A stretch of DNA of 64,000 nt, taken from contig NZ_CP029551.1 of assembly GCF_003173735.1 (NCBI RefSeq), forward strand, positions 3,310,001-3,374,000, in the 5' to 3' direction. The translations under genes were made by a program, and so were the position numbers. Shown here in pieces: positions 52,153-61,894 of this stretch. The notes beneath the pieces are model-generated. The model worked only from the letters and a program-made list of their open reading frames with translations. It searched no databases and was not told the origin of the DNA. Position 1 is the stretch's first letter, and the number at the start of each line of letters is the position of its first letter. The stretch is from Methylobacterium radiodurans. GTDB lineage: Bacteria > Pseudomonadota > Alphaproteobacteria > Rhizobiales > Beijerinckiaceae.

Positions 52153-52887
52153 TTGATCCGCCTTCGTCCCGCGCTCGCCGCCGCCCTCGTCCTCGCCCAC
52201 CCGGCCCTCGCACAGCAACAGCCACCCCCGCCGCCCTCGACGGCACCGTCCCCGGCGCAGACGAACCCGCTGCCGACCACGACGGCGCCGAACCCGCCGC
52301 AGGACCCGGAGCGCTCCGCCGCGCCCCAGCCCGAGAAGGCGCTGACGCCGCCGGCCGCGCCGCCCGCCGACGCGAAGCCGAACGCCGCCACCGCGCGCCC
52401 GACGCTCGTGGAGACGCCCGGCGACGCGAGCGACGTGGACGAAGTCTCGCTGCCGGCCAAGCCCGCGGCGATCCTGGCCGGGAAGGCGAAGTGGGAGGAG
52501 GCGGCCCAGAGCCTGCGCCAGATCTTCGCCCGCATCGAATCCGACCTCGCCAAGGCCGGCATCGCGCCGGCCGGCCGGCCGATCGCGGTCTTCACCCGCA
52601 CCGACGACGACGGCTTCCAGTACGAGGCGATGATCCCGGTCGCCCAAACGCCCGAGCGGGCGCCGGAGGGCGAGCTGCGCTTCGGCACGACGCCTTCCGG
52701 CAAGGCCCTGCGCTTCTCGCACAAGGGCTCCTACGAGGGGATCGACGGCACCTACGAGACGCTGACCGCCTATCTCGACGCCAAGGACATCATGGTCCAG
52801 GACCGCTTCATCGAGGAGTACGTCACCGATCTCACGGACGGCACCGACGACAAGCTCGAGGTGAACATCTACGCGCTCACGCGGTAG
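52153..52887 (+). CDS. Exported GyrI-like domain protein
   Basis: A 244-residue protein whose best start is a TTG at 52153 after CGGAG. Residues 1-20 form a signal peptide (LAAALVLAHPALA), residues 21-95 are a Pro/Thr/Ala-rich linker and residues 110-244 a GyrI-like small-molecule-binding domain (PIAVFTRTDDDGFQYEAMIPV, ALRFSHKGSYEGIDGTYETL, FIEEYVTD). GyrI-like domains usually work in the cytoplasm, so export is unusual. Function unknown; ligand binding in the periplasm is inferred. Confidence 0.75.
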   Translation: MIRLRPALAAALVLAHPALAQQQPPPPPSTAPSPAQTNPLPTTTAPNPPQDPERSAAPQPEKALTPPAAPPADAKPNAATARPTLVETPGDASDVDEVSLPAKPAAILAGKAKWEEAAQSLRQIFARIESDLAKAGIAPAGRPIAVFTRTDDDGFQYEAMIPVAQTPERAPEGELRFGTTPSGKALRFSHKGSYEGIDGTYETLTAYLDAKDIMVQDRFIEEYVTDLTDGTDDKLEVNIYALTR

Positions 52888-53381
52888 GCCACGAGTTGTG
52901 ACGCAGAGAGCATCACGGTCGAACCGCCGAGCTTGTTTCCCCCGGTTATCGGGGCCTGAGATGGAGCCAGGACGGATCGCCGCGGTTGCTTGGCGCCCGC
53001 GCGCCCTCTACATCGGCGGTCCCCGCGGCCGATGCGCCTGAAGGTTTCGCGAGCCCGCTCGGGCCGGCATGGTAGCGGGGTCGGCAGCGACGGGGCGGTC
53101 CGGACCAGTTCTCTGGGCCGCTCCCGTGAGACCCAGTGGGCCGGGCGGCTGCAGGGGTGTCGGAGGCGCGGGGAACAGGAACCGCGGATCCGGCGCATGG
53201 CCCACAAACTTCTCCGGGCTCGTCCATGATCTGGCGCGTGATCTGACCCGCGCCTGAGCTGGCCCGTTCCGGGACGAAGACACCGGCAGGTTCTTGTGGC
53301 TTCGTTCACGCCGCCCGGTAAGGATAAGGACGGGCCGGGGAACCGGCCGCGTGCCACCGCGTTCCTTCGGGCCTGACGACC
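52888..53381. other. 490-nt intergenic region, no recognised gene
   Basis: I see no gene, RNA or clear repeat here. Short direct-repeat-like words (GATCTGGCGCGTGATCTGACCCGCG near 53229) and a CCCCGGTTATCGGGG hairpin near 52940, which may terminate the upstream gene, are the only structures noted. Confidence 0.4.
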
Positions 53382-53687
53382 ATGCGACGCCTCCTCACCG
53401 GTGGCATCAAGGCGATCCTGGCGATCGCCGCGCTCTCCACCGCCGCCCACTGGACCCTGCGCGTCCAGCGCGAGCAGCCCACCACCCTCGCCCGCGCCAT
53501 CCCGGAGCCGACCACCACCGGCTCGATCGCGCCGAGCCAGGCCGAGCGCGCGCCGGCGGCTGCAGCCGCCCCGGCCCGCGGACTCGACCAGCAACATCTC
53601 GGCGCGCTCATCGCCAGCCACAGCGGCGAGAAGGCCCGGGTGCAGAAGGCGAACGCCCGCGAGACTCCGCGGGAAGCCCGGCGCTGA
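53382..53687 (+). CDS. Small membrane-anchored hypothetical protein (101 aa)
   Basis: Starts MRRLLTGGIKAILAIAALSTAAHW, one short hydrophobic segment that could be a membrane anchor or signal peptide, followed by a Pro/Ala/Thr-rich stretch and a basic tail. The ATG at 53382 is clear but its ribosome site is weak (CTGACGACC). No family is recognised; low complexity keeps confidence moderate. Confidence 0.55.
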   Translation: MRRLLTGGIKAILAIAALSTAAHWTLRVQREQPTTLARAIPEPTTTGSIAPSQAERAPAAAAAPARGLDQQHLGALIASHSGEKARVQKANARETPREARR

Positions 53688-53825
53688 GCCTGTACCTGAA
53701 ACTGGGCCGAAGCGGCCGGCAGGGCAGCCCTGCGCCGAACGGCCTCACCCCGATTACGATCCCGGGTTAGGAAGCGGACCTCGCCGCAACCTCTGATCGG
53801 GCGCCCTCCGCTGGGCCGATCATCC

Positions 53826-54809
53826 GTGAGATCTGACGTGCCCCAGGCCCAGGCGCCCCAGGCCCATGTCCCCCAGACCTATGTCCCCCAGACCCATGCC
53901 GTGACCGGCCCAGCGACGCGCACCGTTCCGGACCGGCGCCGGCTCGTCGGCATCGCGCTGATGTGCGGCGCGGTCGCCTCCTTCGCGAGCCTCGACGCCT
54001 GCGGCAAGACCCTGGCAGGGCTCGGAGTCGACCCGCTGGTCTCGACCTTCATGCGCTACGCGGTCAACGTGGCGCTGATCACCCTGGTGTTGAACCCGGT
54101 CCGCCACCCCGAGGTGGTGCGGAGCCGCCGGCTGCCCCTGCAGATCCTGCGCTCGCTGCTGCTGTTCGGCACCACGGCGCTGAACTTCCTGGCCCTGCGC
54201 TACCTGCAACTCGCCGAGACGGTCTCGATCCAATTCGCCGCGCCGCTCGCCGTGGCGCTGCTCGCCGGGCCGCTGCTGGGCGAACGCTCCTCCCGCGACC
54301 GGCTGGCCGCCATCGCGGTCGGGTTCATGGGCGTGCTGGTCATCGTGCGGCCTGGCCTCGGCACTGTCCACCCGGCCGTGCTGTTCAGCCTCGGCAACAT
54401 GGTCTGCTACGCCTTCTACGTGATCCTGACGCGCAAGCTCGCGGCCCACGACTCGACCCGCACCACGCTGTTCTTCTCCGGCCTGTCGGGGCTCGCCGTG
54501 ATGCTGCCGGTCCTGCCCTGGATCTGGTCGAGCCCCGCGACCCCGCAGGTCTGGGCGCTCCTCGTCGGCATCGGGCTCATCGGCACCTTCGGACACTGGC
54601 TGCTGATCCTGGCGCACGCCCGCGCCCCGGCGAGCGTGCTGGCGCCCTTCATCTACACGCAGCTCGTCTGGTCGGTGTCGCTCGGCTTCCTGGTCTTCGG
54701 CGACGTGCCGAGCGGCTGGACCCTCGTCGGCGCGATGATCGTGATCGGCTCGGGCCTGTACCTGCTGGCGCAGGAGGCCGGCCGCCGGCCACGACCGCAG
54801 GCCGGCTGA
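53826..54809 (+). CDS. EamA/DMT-family transporter
   Basis: A 327-residue membrane protein with ten predicted helices in two EamA halves (about 40-165 and 180-315), the pattern of drug/metabolite transporters; LRYLQLAETVSIQFAAPL and APFIYTQLVWSVSLGFLVFG are typical. The substrate is unknown. The GTG at 53826 gives an N-terminus of short repeats (VPQTYVPQTHA), coded by tandem CCCCAGACC-type units; a start further in is possible. Confidence 0.83.
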   Translation: MRSDVPQAQAPQAHVPQTYVPQTHAVTGPATRTVPDRRRLVGIALMCGAVASFASLDACGKTLAGLGVDPLVSTFMRYAVNVALITLVLNPVRHPEVVRSRRLPLQILRSLLLFGTTALNFLALRYLQLAETVSIQFAAPLAVALLAGPLLGERSSRDRLAAIAVGFMGVLVIVRPGLGTVHPAVLFSLGNMVCYAFYVILTRKLAAHDSTRTTLFFSGLSGLAVMLPVLPWIWSSPATPQVWALLVGIGLIGTFGHWLLILAHARAPASVLAPFIYTQLVWSVSLGFLVFGDVPSGWTLVGAMIVIGSGLYLLAQEAGRRPRPQAG

Positions 54810-54902
54810 CGCCCGCGCCCGCTAGTGCCCGACCCCGGGCACCCGCAGGGATGCGCGGACAGGTGCGCGGACAGACGCGCACGAAACGCCTATATCGGGG
54901 CC

Positions 54903-55511
54903 ATGCAGATCGAATCCGCCCCTCCGCACCGCCACCTGCCGCCACTCCTGAAGCTCGCCCTGGAGATGGGGCCGCTGGTGCTGTTCTTCCTCGGCAACGC
55001 CTACGCCGAGCGCTTCGGGATCGTGGCCGACCAAAAACTCTTCGTCGCCACCGGCCTGTTCGTGGCCGCGACCGTGACGGCGCTCGCCATCCACTACGCC
55101 CTGGTGCGGCGCCTACCGGTGATGCCGCTGGTCTCTGGCGTCGTCGTGGTGGTGTTCGGCGGCCTGACCCTCTACCTGCAGGACAAGACCTTCATCATGG
55201 TGAAGCCCACCATCGTGAATACGCTGTTCGGCGTGGTGCTGCTCGGCGGCCTCGCCTTCGGCAAGCCGCTCCTCGCCGTCGTGCTCGACTCGATGTTCTC
55301 GCTGACCGACGAGGGCTGGCGCAAGCTCACCTTCCGCTGGGGCCTGTTCTTCCTGGCGCTCGCCGCGCTGAACGAGGTGGTCTGGCGCACGCAGACGGAG
55401 GATTTCTGGGTGAACTTCAAGGTCTTCGGCATCATGCCGATCACGGTGGTGTTCGCGCTGGCCCAGACGCCGCTCCTCACCCGCTACGAGCGCAAGGACG
55501 TCCGGGCGTGA
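54903..55511 (+). CDS. yciB: Inner membrane septation protein A
   Basis: A 202-residue protein with five or six helices, of the IspA/YciB family linked to septation and envelope integrity. Family marks are [38 protein letters not shown] and [24 protein letters not shown]. The ATG at 54903 is clear. The stop overlaps the next gene's GTG start (GTGA). Confidence 0.93.
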   Translation: MQIESAPPHRHLPPLLKLALEMGPLVLFFLGNAYAERFGIVADQKLFVATGLFVAATVTALAIHYALVRRLPVMPLVSGVVVVVFGGLTLYLQDKTFIMVKPTIVNTLFGVVLLGGLAFGKPLLAVVLDSMFSLTDEGWRKLTFRWGLFFLALAALNEVVWRTQTEDFWVNFKVFGIMPITVVFALAQTPLLTRYERKDVRA

Positions 55512-56113
55512 GCGCGGCCTCCGGCACCTCGACGCTGCACCGGGCGATCGTCCCGCTCGCCGCCTTCGTGATCGGCCTCGTCGGCATCGCGGGCGCGGCT
55601 TGGTTCACGCTCGTGCCCCCGCAGCAGGAGGCGGTGGCCAGCGTCGGCGGCCCGTTCAGCCTCGTCGATCAGGACGGCCGCCCCACGACCGAGCGCGCCT
55701 TCGCGGGCGCCACGCACCTCGTCTTCTTCGGCTTCACCCACTGTCCCGAGATCTGCCCGACCACCCTGCAGCAGGTCTCCGACGTGCTGGCGGCCTTGGG
55801 CGAGAAGGGGAAGGGCGTGAAGGTCGCCTTCATCACGGTCGATCCGGAGCGCGACCGGCCCGCCGACCTCAAGGCCTATCTGGCGAGCTTCGACCCGCGC
55901 ATCGTCGGCCTCACGGGCACGCCGGAGCAGGTCGCGGCAGCGGTGAAGGGCTACCGCGCCTACAGTCGCAAGGTGCCCACCAAGGACGGCGACTACACGA
56001 TGGAGCACACCGCCCTGGTCTACGTGATGGACGGCAAGAACCGCTTCCTCGGGGCGCTCAACCTGATGCGCCCGGCCGACCAGAGCGCGGCGGAACTCGC
56101 CAAGCGGCTGTGA
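55508..56113 (+). CDS. SCO1/SenC-family copper-binding thioredoxin-like protein
   Basis: A 201-residue membrane-anchored periplasmic protein. One helix (about 12-34) is followed by the SCO domain with copper ligands in HCPEIC (CxxxC) and a distal His in [14 protein letters not shown]. It delivers copper to cytochrome oxidase or keeps its thiols reduced. No oxidase genes are near. Start overlaps the yciB stop. Confidence 0.9.
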   Translation: MSAASGTSTLHRAIVPLAAFVIGLVGIAGAAWFTLVPPQQEAVASVGGPFSLVDQDGRPTTERAFAGATHLVFFGFTHCPEICPTTLQQVSDVLAALGEKGKGVKVAFITVDPERDRPADLKAYLASFDPRIVGLTGTPEQVAAAVKGYRAYSRKVPTKDGDYTMEHTALVYVMDGKNRFLGALNLMRPADQSAAELAKRL

Positions 56114-56128
56114 CCGCTTGAGCGGTCG

Positions 56129-57148
56129 TCAGGCCGCGTGCCGGTTCGCCGCCGGCCCGAAATGGCCGAGATAGCGCGCCGCGATCGCCTCGACGGGCAG
56201 CACCACGAACACGTCGGTGGTGCCGAACTGGTGGTCCACCACCGCCCCGTCGCCGAAGGTCGCGCCGACCCGCAGGTAGCCCTTGATCAGCGGCGGCAGG
56301 GCCTGGAGCGCCGCCTTCGGATCGACCGCGCCGCGGGCGAGGCGATCCATCGGCACGTGGCGGCCGGGCAGCGCCCGCGCGCACCAGCCCTCGGGGGCGC
56401 GGGCGTGGTGGTGGAGGAAGCTCAAGGGCAGGGCGAGCCGGTCCGGGTCGGTGCCCTCCAGGCTGGCGCAGCCGATCAGCGCGTCGATCCGGTGGTGCCG
56501 CAGATAGGCGTAGATGCCGGTCCAGAGCAGCTCGACCGTGCGCTTGGTGCGGTAGGGCTTGAGCACGCAGGAGCGGCCGAGTTCCAGGATGCGCTTGCCG
56601 GCCTGGGCGGCGAGCAGCGGCCCGAGGTCGTACTCGCCCGCCGAGTAGAAGCCGAAGTTGCGCTCGGCCACCTCTCCGCGCAGCAGCCGGTAGGTGCCCA
56701 CCACCTTGGGCCGAGCCTTGCGGAAGGGTTTGGCCTCGGTCGCGGCGTGGTCGATCACCAGGAGGTGGTCGCAGAGCGCGTCGTACTCGTCGGCGTCGCG
56801 GCGCGAGAAGGCCGCCATGCCGGTCGGCACCGCCGACATCTCCTCGTAGAACACGCCGTAGCGCAGGCGCTGGGCCCGGCGCACCTCGCCCTTCTTCACG
56901 GCGAGCCGCACCTCCAGCGTGCCGAGCCGGCCGAGGCTCGGCCCCAGGCCCGGCGTGGCGAGCGGCGCCTTGAAGCGCTCGGCGAAGCGGATCGGCGTGG
57001 CGCCCGGCGGCACGAGGCTGCGCCCGCCCAGCCCCGGGATGCCGGCCTCGGCGCCCCGCCGCTTGAGCTTGGCGATGGGCTCGGCCACGCCGCGGTCCCA
57101 GCCGCTCGCAAAGGCCGCGCCGGCCCCACGGGTGAAGTTCGCGACCAT
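56129..57148 (-). CDS. olsB: L-ornithine N-alpha-acyltransferase
   Basis: Transfers a 3-hydroxyacyl group from ACP to ornithine, the first step of ornithine-lipid synthesis. The 339 residues match the COG3176 GNAT-like family: VRRAQRLRYGVFYEEM, DEYDALCDHLLVID, VVGTYRLLR, ELGRSCVLKPYRTKRTVELLWTGI and IGCASLEGTDPD. The ATG at 57148 is chosen; codons up to 57229 could extend it. OlsA is not adjacent, as in many genomes. Confidence 0.85.
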   Translation of the reverse strand: MVANFTRGAGAAFASGWDRGVAEPIAKLKRRGAEAGIPGLGGRSLVPPGATPIRFAERFKAPLATPGLGPSLGRLGTLEVRLAVKKGEVRRAQRLRYGVFYEEMSAVPTGMAAFSRRDADEYDALCDHLLVIDHAATEAKPFRKARPKVVGTYRLLRGEVAERNFGFYSAGEYDLGPLLAAQAGKRILELGRSCVLKPYRTKRTVELLWTGIYAYLRHHRIDALIGCASLEGTDPDRLALPLSFLHHHARAPEGWCARALPGRHVPMDRLARGAVDPKAALQALPPLIKGYLRVGATFGDGAVVDHQFGTTDVFVVLPVEAIAARYLGHFGPAANRHAA

Positions 57149-57290
57149 CGTCGAAGCCCGCTCCGGAGGCCCCCGGCCGCCGTCCCCCGGACGGTGCGGC
57201 CCGCGCCTCGCGGTCACACTCATGACCACGAAGCGCGAACGCTTTTATGACAGCGGCGCGCGCCTGTCGCGCCGGCTGTCCGACCCGGGA

Positions 57291-57677
57291 TCAGACGAAC
57301 TGGTTCAGACCCGGGATCGAGCCGACGATCGGGCCCATCACGTCCTCGCCCGCCTTCTCGCGGCCGAAGGCGAAGAGCTCCTGCCCCAGCGGCTGCATCT
57401 GGCCCATCGGCACGCCGGCCGACATCAGCTTCTGGCCGAGCGCCATCACGCCGCCGCCCATCATGCCGCCCAGCATGCCCATCAGGCCGCCGCCGCCCTC
57501 GGAGGCGTTCGAGTCGGCGACCAGCGCCTCCGAGCCCGGGATCGCGGCCATGAGCTGGGCGACCTCGGTCGCCGGGCCCTCCTTCTGCAGGAAGGCGATG
57601 ATGTGCCCGATCGCGGTCTGCGCCGTGGCGGCGTCGAGCCCGGTGCGGTTGGTCACGCGGGCGATCAGTTCTTCCAT
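57291..57677 (-). CDS. Hypothetical protein with Gly/Met-rich centre (DUF2780/DUF937-like)
   Basis: A 128-residue protein: a helical first half ([22 protein letters not shown] begins it), a Gly/Met-rich region [20 protein letters not shown] and a helical end ([22 protein letters not shown]). It resembles DUF2780/DUF2267-type proteins, of unknown role. The ATG at 57677 has GGAAGG upstream. No signal peptide. Confidence 0.6.
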   Translation of the reverse strand: MEELIARVTNRTGLDAATAQTAIGHIIAFLQKEGPATEVAQLMAAIPGSEALVADSNASEGGGGLMGMLGGMMGGGVMALGQKLMSAGVPMGQMQPLGQELFAFGREKAGEDVMGPIVGSIPGLNQFV

Positions 57678-57811
57678 GGATCCAGGCCTTCCCGAAAAAT
57701 CGCCCCCGTCTGTCGGGCCTCGCGCGCGGGAAATCAAGCTGTGCGGGCGGCTCTGGCAATCGGGCCGCGCCGCGGCATAACCTCGGGCGGCAGCGCACGG
57801 GGATTCGAACG

Positions 57812-59359
57812 ATGGCGGACGACGGCACGCTCCTGGTCGGCAAGAGCACGGGGCCAAGCGCCAAGCCCGAGGTGCTGACGCTGCGGCTGGCCAACCGGCA
57901 CGGGCTGGTGGCGGGGGCCACCGGCACCGGCAAGACCGTGACCCTTCAGGTTCTGGCCGAGGGCTTCTCGAACGCGGGCGTGCCGGTCTTCGCCGCCGAC
58001 ATCAAGGGCGACCTCTCGGGGATCGCGGCGGCCGGGGAGGCCAAGCCCGTCTTCGTCAAGCGCGCCGAGGAACTCGGGATCACGTACGAGCCCGATCGCT
58101 TCCCGACCGTGTTCTGGGACCTGTTCGGCGAGCAGGGCCACCCGATCCGCTGCACGGTCAGCGAGATGGGCCCGCTGCTGCTGGCGCGGCTCCTCGAACT
58201 CAACGACACCCAGGAGGGCGTGCTCAACATCGCCTTCCGGGTCGCCGACGAGAACCACTGGCCGGTCATCGACCTGAAGGACCTGCGCGCGCTGCTCAAC
58301 TTCTGCTCGGAGAACCTGCGGGAGATCTCCGGCACCTACGGCAACGTCTCCGCGGCCAGCGTCGGGGCGATCCAGCGCCAGCTCCTGGTCCTGGAGAACC
58401 AGGGCGCCGACAGGTTCTTCGGCGAGCCGGCGCTGGATCTCGCCGACTTCATGCGCAAGGACCGGGAGGGCAGGGGCCACGTCAACATCCTGGCCGCCGA
58501 CAAGCTGATGCAGCGGCCGAAGCTCTACGCCTCGTTCCTGCTCTGGATGCTCTCGGAGCTGTTCGAGCAGCTGCCGGAGGTGGGCGACCTCGACCGGCCG
58601 AAGCTCGTCTTCTTCTTCGACGAGGCCCACCTCCTGTTCGACGACGCCCCGAAGGCGCTCCTCGACGCGGTGGAACAGGTGGTGCGCCTGATCCGCTCGA
58701 AGGGGGTCGGCGTCTACTTCGTCACCCAGAACCCGCTCGACGTGCCCGAGACGGTGCTGGGCCAGCTCGGCAACCGGGTGCAGCACGGCCTGCGCGCCTT
58801 CACGCCCCGCGACCAGCGCGCGGTGCGGGCCGCCGCCGAGACCTTCCGGCAGAACCCGGGCTTCGACGTCGCGAAGGCGATCACGGAACTCGGCGTCGGC
58901 GAGGCGCTGGTGAGCTTCCTGGAGGCCAAGGGCACGCCCTCGATCGTCGAGCGGGCCTTGATCGCCCCGCCGCAGGGCCGGGTCGGGCCCCTCACGCCGG
59001 CCGAGCGGGCCGAGGTGATCGCCCGCAGCCCCCTGCGCGGCAAGTACGACGAGGCCGTCGACAACGAGAGCGCCTACGAGATGCTCGCCGCCCGCAAGGG
59101 CCTCGACGCGGACACGGCCGAGGCCGCCAAGGAGAGCGAGGGCGGGCTCGGCGGCCTGCTCGGGGGCGTGCTGGGCAGCCTGCTCGGCGGGGACGAGGCA
59201 CCGAAGGGCAAGGGGGCGACGCGGAGCGGGCGTCGCCCGCGGCCGGGGCTCGTGGAGCAGGTGGTGTCGAACGCCGCCCGCTCGATGGCCCGCAGCGTCG
59301 GCAAGCAGGTGGGCGACGCCATCCTGCGCAACGTGCTGGGCGGGCTGACGAAGAAGTAG
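57812..59359 (+). CDS. HerA-like ATPase (DUF853, YjgR-type)
   Basis: A 515-residue P-loop ATPase of the HerA/FtsK clan. Walker A is [12 protein letters not shown] near residue 35, Walker B is [15 protein letters not shown] near residue 267, and [34 protein letters not shown] holds the sensor and Arg-finger regions. The C-terminus has a Gly/Leu-rich stretch and an amphipathic ending. YjgR-type proteins have no proven substrate. ATG at 57812. Confidence 0.88.
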   Translation: MADDGTLLVGKSTGPSAKPEVLTLRLANRHGLVAGATGTGKTVTLQVLAEGFSNAGVPVFAADIKGDLSGIAAAGEAKPVFVKRAEELGITYEPDRFPTVFWDLFGEQGHPIRCTVSEMGPLLLARLLELNDTQEGVLNIAFRVADENHWPVIDLKDLRALLNFCSENLREISGTYGNVSAASVGAIQRQLLVLENQGADRFFGEPALDLADFMRKDREGRGHVNILAADKLMQRPKLYASFLLWMLSELFEQLPEVGDLDRPKLVFFFDEAHLLFDDAPKALLDAVEQVVRLIRSKGVGVYFVTQNPLDVPETVLGQLGNRVQHGLRAFTPRDQRAVRAAAETFRQNPGFDVAKAITELGVGEALVSFLEAKGTPSIVERALIAPPQGRVGPLTPAERAEVIARSPLRGKYDEAVDNESAYEMLAARKGLDADTAEAAKESEGGLGGLLGGVLGSLLGGDEAPKGKGATRSGRRPRPGLVEQVVSNAARSMARSVGKQVGDAILRNVLGGLTKK

Positions 59360-59552
59360 CCGAACCAGGACGACCCACGCTCACGCGGGGTGCGGGCCGC
59401 CGGGCCGGGCCCCGCCCTGGTCGAGACCGTTCGCCCCCGGAATACGGGCATACCACTGAAAACTCCGCCTCGCGCGGAACACCCTTGGGCGCAACCCGTT
59501 TGTGCCCCGCTGCCGGTCGGGCAGCGCCAGGAACGAGGGGGCGGTGGGGGCC

Positions 59553-61013
59553 GTGAAGGCGGATGTCGACAGGCATGAGCTCCGGCAGATCATCGCCGGC
59601 CTGAGCGAGGGGGTGATCCTGGTCGAGCCCGACCAGAGCCTGTCCTACGCCAACGCGGCCGCGCTCGCCATGCACGGGGTCGCCTCGATCGACGAGCTCG
59701 GCCCCACGGTCGACGCCTACCGGGAGCGCTTCCGCCTGCGCTACCGCAACAACCGCGCCCCGGACGCCTACCCGATGGAGCGGGTCGTGGCCGGCGAGAC
59801 CTTCCACGACGTCGTGGTCCAGGTGACCCGTGCGGACCGGCCGGACCAGGACTTCGTGCACTCGCTCCGGAGCCTCGTCGCCACGGATCACCAGGGCAAT
59901 CCGAGCTGCCTGGCGCTCGTCCTCAAGGACGTCTCCGATCAGTTCGAGGCCGAGGAGCGCTTCGAGCGGACCTTCAACGCGAACCCGGCGCCCGCCGTGA
60001 TCACGCGGCTCTCCGACCTGCGCCACATCAAGGTCAACCACGGCTTCCTGGAGATGACCGGCCATACCCGCGACGCCGTGATCGGCCGCAGCGTCTACGA
60101 GGTCGACGTGCTGGCGGGCGCCCGCAACCGCGAACTCGCGGTCTCGCGGCTGAACGAGGGCGGCACCATCCCGCAGATGGAGGCCTGCCTGGAGCTGCCC
60201 GACGGCGCCAGCCGCTTCGTCATCGTGGCGGGCCAGCCCATCGAGATGGGCGACGAGCCCTGCATGCTCTTCACCTTCGCCGACCTCGAATTGCGGCGCA
60301 AAGCCGAGACGGCCCTGCGCCAGAGCGAGGAGCGCTTCGCCAAGGCCTTCCGGCTCACCCCCGTGCCGACCGTGCTGGCGCGGGCCGACGATTTCCGGAT
60401 CACCGCCGTCAACGAGGCCTTCACCCGCGTCCTCGGCTTCGGCGAGGACCGTGTCGTCGGGCGCTCGCTCGACGAGGCAGGGCTCTGGGTGACCCAGGCC
60501 CAGCGCGAGCAGTTCGAGGCGGGGCTCGCCCGCAGCGGCCACCTGCTCGGCGCGGAGGTCTGCCTGCGCCACGAGAGCGGGGCGAACCTCGATTGCCTGG
60601 TCTCGGCCGAGCGCATCAGCATCAACGACGCGGACTTCGTCCTGCTCGTCCTGCAGGACATCACCGATCGCAAGCGCGGCGAGCGCGAGCTGTTCGACGC
60701 CATCGAGACGGTGATGGCCGACACCTCGTGGTTCAGCCGCGGCCTGATCGAGAAGCTGGCGAACCTGCGCCGTCCCGACCGCGAGGGCGGCGACGCCGCC
60801 GCGCCGAATCTCACCGTGCGCGAGCGCCAGATCCTGAACCTGATCTGCTCGGGCCTCGACGACGACGCCATCGCGCGCAAGCTCGGCCTCTCCCGCAACA
60901 CGGTGCGCAACCACGGCGCCGCGCTCTACCGCAAGCTCGGCGTCCACCGGCGCACGGAGGCCGTGGTCTGGGGCCGTGAGAACGGGTTCCCCTACCAGGC
61001 CGGGAGCGTCTGA
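59553..61013 (+). CDS. PAS-domain LuxR-type transcriptional regulator
   Basis: A 486-residue regulator with three PAS units (about residues 10-125, 130-250 and 260-380; for example RHIKVNHGFLEMTGHTRDAVIGRSV and RITAVNEAFTRVLGFGEDRVVGRSL) and a C-terminal LuxR helix-turn-helix (LTVRERQILNLICSGLDDDAIARKLGLSRNTVRNH). No kinase domain, so it is a one-component sensor; the ligand is unknown. The GTG at 59553 is chosen among several; GGTGGGGG precedes it. Confidence 0.85.
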   Translation: MKADVDRHELRQIIAGLSEGVILVEPDQSLSYANAAALAMHGVASIDELGPTVDAYRERFRLRYRNNRAPDAYPMERVVAGETFHDVVVQVTRADRPDQDFVHSLRSLVATDHQGNPSCLALVLKDVSDQFEAEERFERTFNANPAPAVITRLSDLRHIKVNHGFLEMTGHTRDAVIGRSVYEVDVLAGARNRELAVSRLNEGGTIPQMEACLELPDGASRFVIVAGQPIEMGDEPCMLFTFADLELRRKAETALRQSEERFAKAFRLTPVPTVLARADDFRITAVNEAFTRVLGFGEDRVVGRSLDEAGLWVTQAQREQFEAGLARSGHLLGAEVCLRHESGANLDCLVSAERISINDADFVLLVLQDITDRKRGERELFDAIETVMADTSWFSRGLIEKLANLRRPDREGGDAAAPNLTVRERQILNLICSGLDDDAIARKLGLSRNTVRNHGAALYRKLGVHRRTEAVVWGRENGFPYQAGSV

Positions 61014-61300
61014 GCACACAGCCGGCCTGATCCTTCCGCACGACTGGACCTGCCCGCAGGGGCGCACATCTCGGTCTGGTCGCAGGTTTCCTCACAGCAC
61101 GGCGTGCCGCGCCCGTGAGGACCGAAACAAGGCTTCCGCCGCGCCGCTCAGTGGCTCGGCGAAGGCGGTCGTCGGCCAAGCCACCGGCGATGCCGAGGGC
61201 GAGGCCGAGGGCCGGTCTCGCTGGCGCGCGCCGAGCGACACGTCACCGGGCGGCCCCGCGCGGGGCCGTCTCCCGCACCACGGACGTCACGGAGAACGAC

Positions 61301-61630
61301 ATGATCGACACCGACAGGATCACGGGCGCCGCCAAGGAACTGGGCGGCAAGGTTCAGGGCGCGGTCGGTGACCTCACCGGCTCGCGGCGCGACTCGGCGG
61401 AGGGCCGCCTGCGCGAGGCGGGTGGGCAGGCCGAGAACCTCTACGGTCAGGCCAAGGACGCCGTCCGGCACGCGGCGGACGAGGCTCACGACTACGCCGA
61501 GGACGCCTACGACCGCGGCCGCCACTACCTCCGAGAGGGCCATGACCGGTCCGCCGAGTGGCCGCACGCCTCGCTCGTCGTCGCAGGCCTCGTCGGATTC
61601 GGTCTGGGCCTCCTCGTCAGCAAGCTCTGA
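61301..61630 (+). CDS. CsbD-family stress protein with C-terminal membrane helix
   Basis: A 109-residue protein: a CsbD-like N-terminal half (MIDTDRITGAAKELGGKVQGAVG), a repetitive His/Asp/Tyr helix (AADEAHDYAEDAYDRGRHY) and a terminal membrane segment (LVVAGLVGFGLGLLVSKL), the layout of DUF883/ElaB-type proteins too. Likely general stress induced; no EcfG-type promoter was found. ATG at 61301 after GGAG. Confidence 0.82.
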   Translation: MIDTDRITGAAKELGGKVQGAVGDLTGSRRDSAEGRLREAGGQAENLYGQAKDAVRHAADEAHDYAEDAYDRGRHYLREGHDRSAEWPHASLVVAGLVGFGLGLLVSKL

Positions 61631-61812
61631 GGCCCCTTCAACCCATCAGGCGCTTTGTACGCGGCGCTAGCGCTGATCCTGGGCGCGCTCGCCGCCTTCC
61701 TCGGAGCCACCTCGGCGCGCCGCAGCCTGCCACCCTGCCCGGCGCCTGACGCGCCTGATCCGCCTGACCTGCGACCGGGCCTCCCTTCGGTCCCCGCCCG
61801 CGCTCCGGGCTG

Positions 61813-61838
61813 GGGACCTTTCGGGTCCCGGCGTTTTA
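61813..61838 (+). terminator. Possible terminator before dcd
   Basis: A 6-bp stem GGGACC-TTTCG-GGTCCC at 61813-61829 followed by GGCGTTTTA. It could end the CsbD transcript. Short stem, so weak support. Confidence 0.35.
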
Positions 61839-61894
61839 CCGCATCTTAGGCGCCTCAGGGGACAAGGAGCTTTTCGCACGGGATCCCACGCGCC

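Noticed and set aside
53838..53900. Tandem CCCCAGACC-type units as a repeat array
   Set aside because: They encode the low-complexity N-terminus of the DMT transporter and are too few and irregular for a separate element.
57795..57815. GGATTCGAACG near 57800, resembling a tRNA T-loop
   Set aside because: No acceptor, D or anticodon arms can be built around it, and it overlaps the start of the HerA-like gene.
61014..61300. General-stress (EcfG-type) promoter for the CsbD gene
   Set aside because: No GGAAC-N16/17-GTT pattern was found upstream.
61655..61849. Possible 64-residue protein with hydrophobic start after the CsbD gene
   Set aside because: Needs a TTG start with no ribosome site, and the second half is Pro-rich with a terminator-like end. 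Only the first 20 codons look protein-like.
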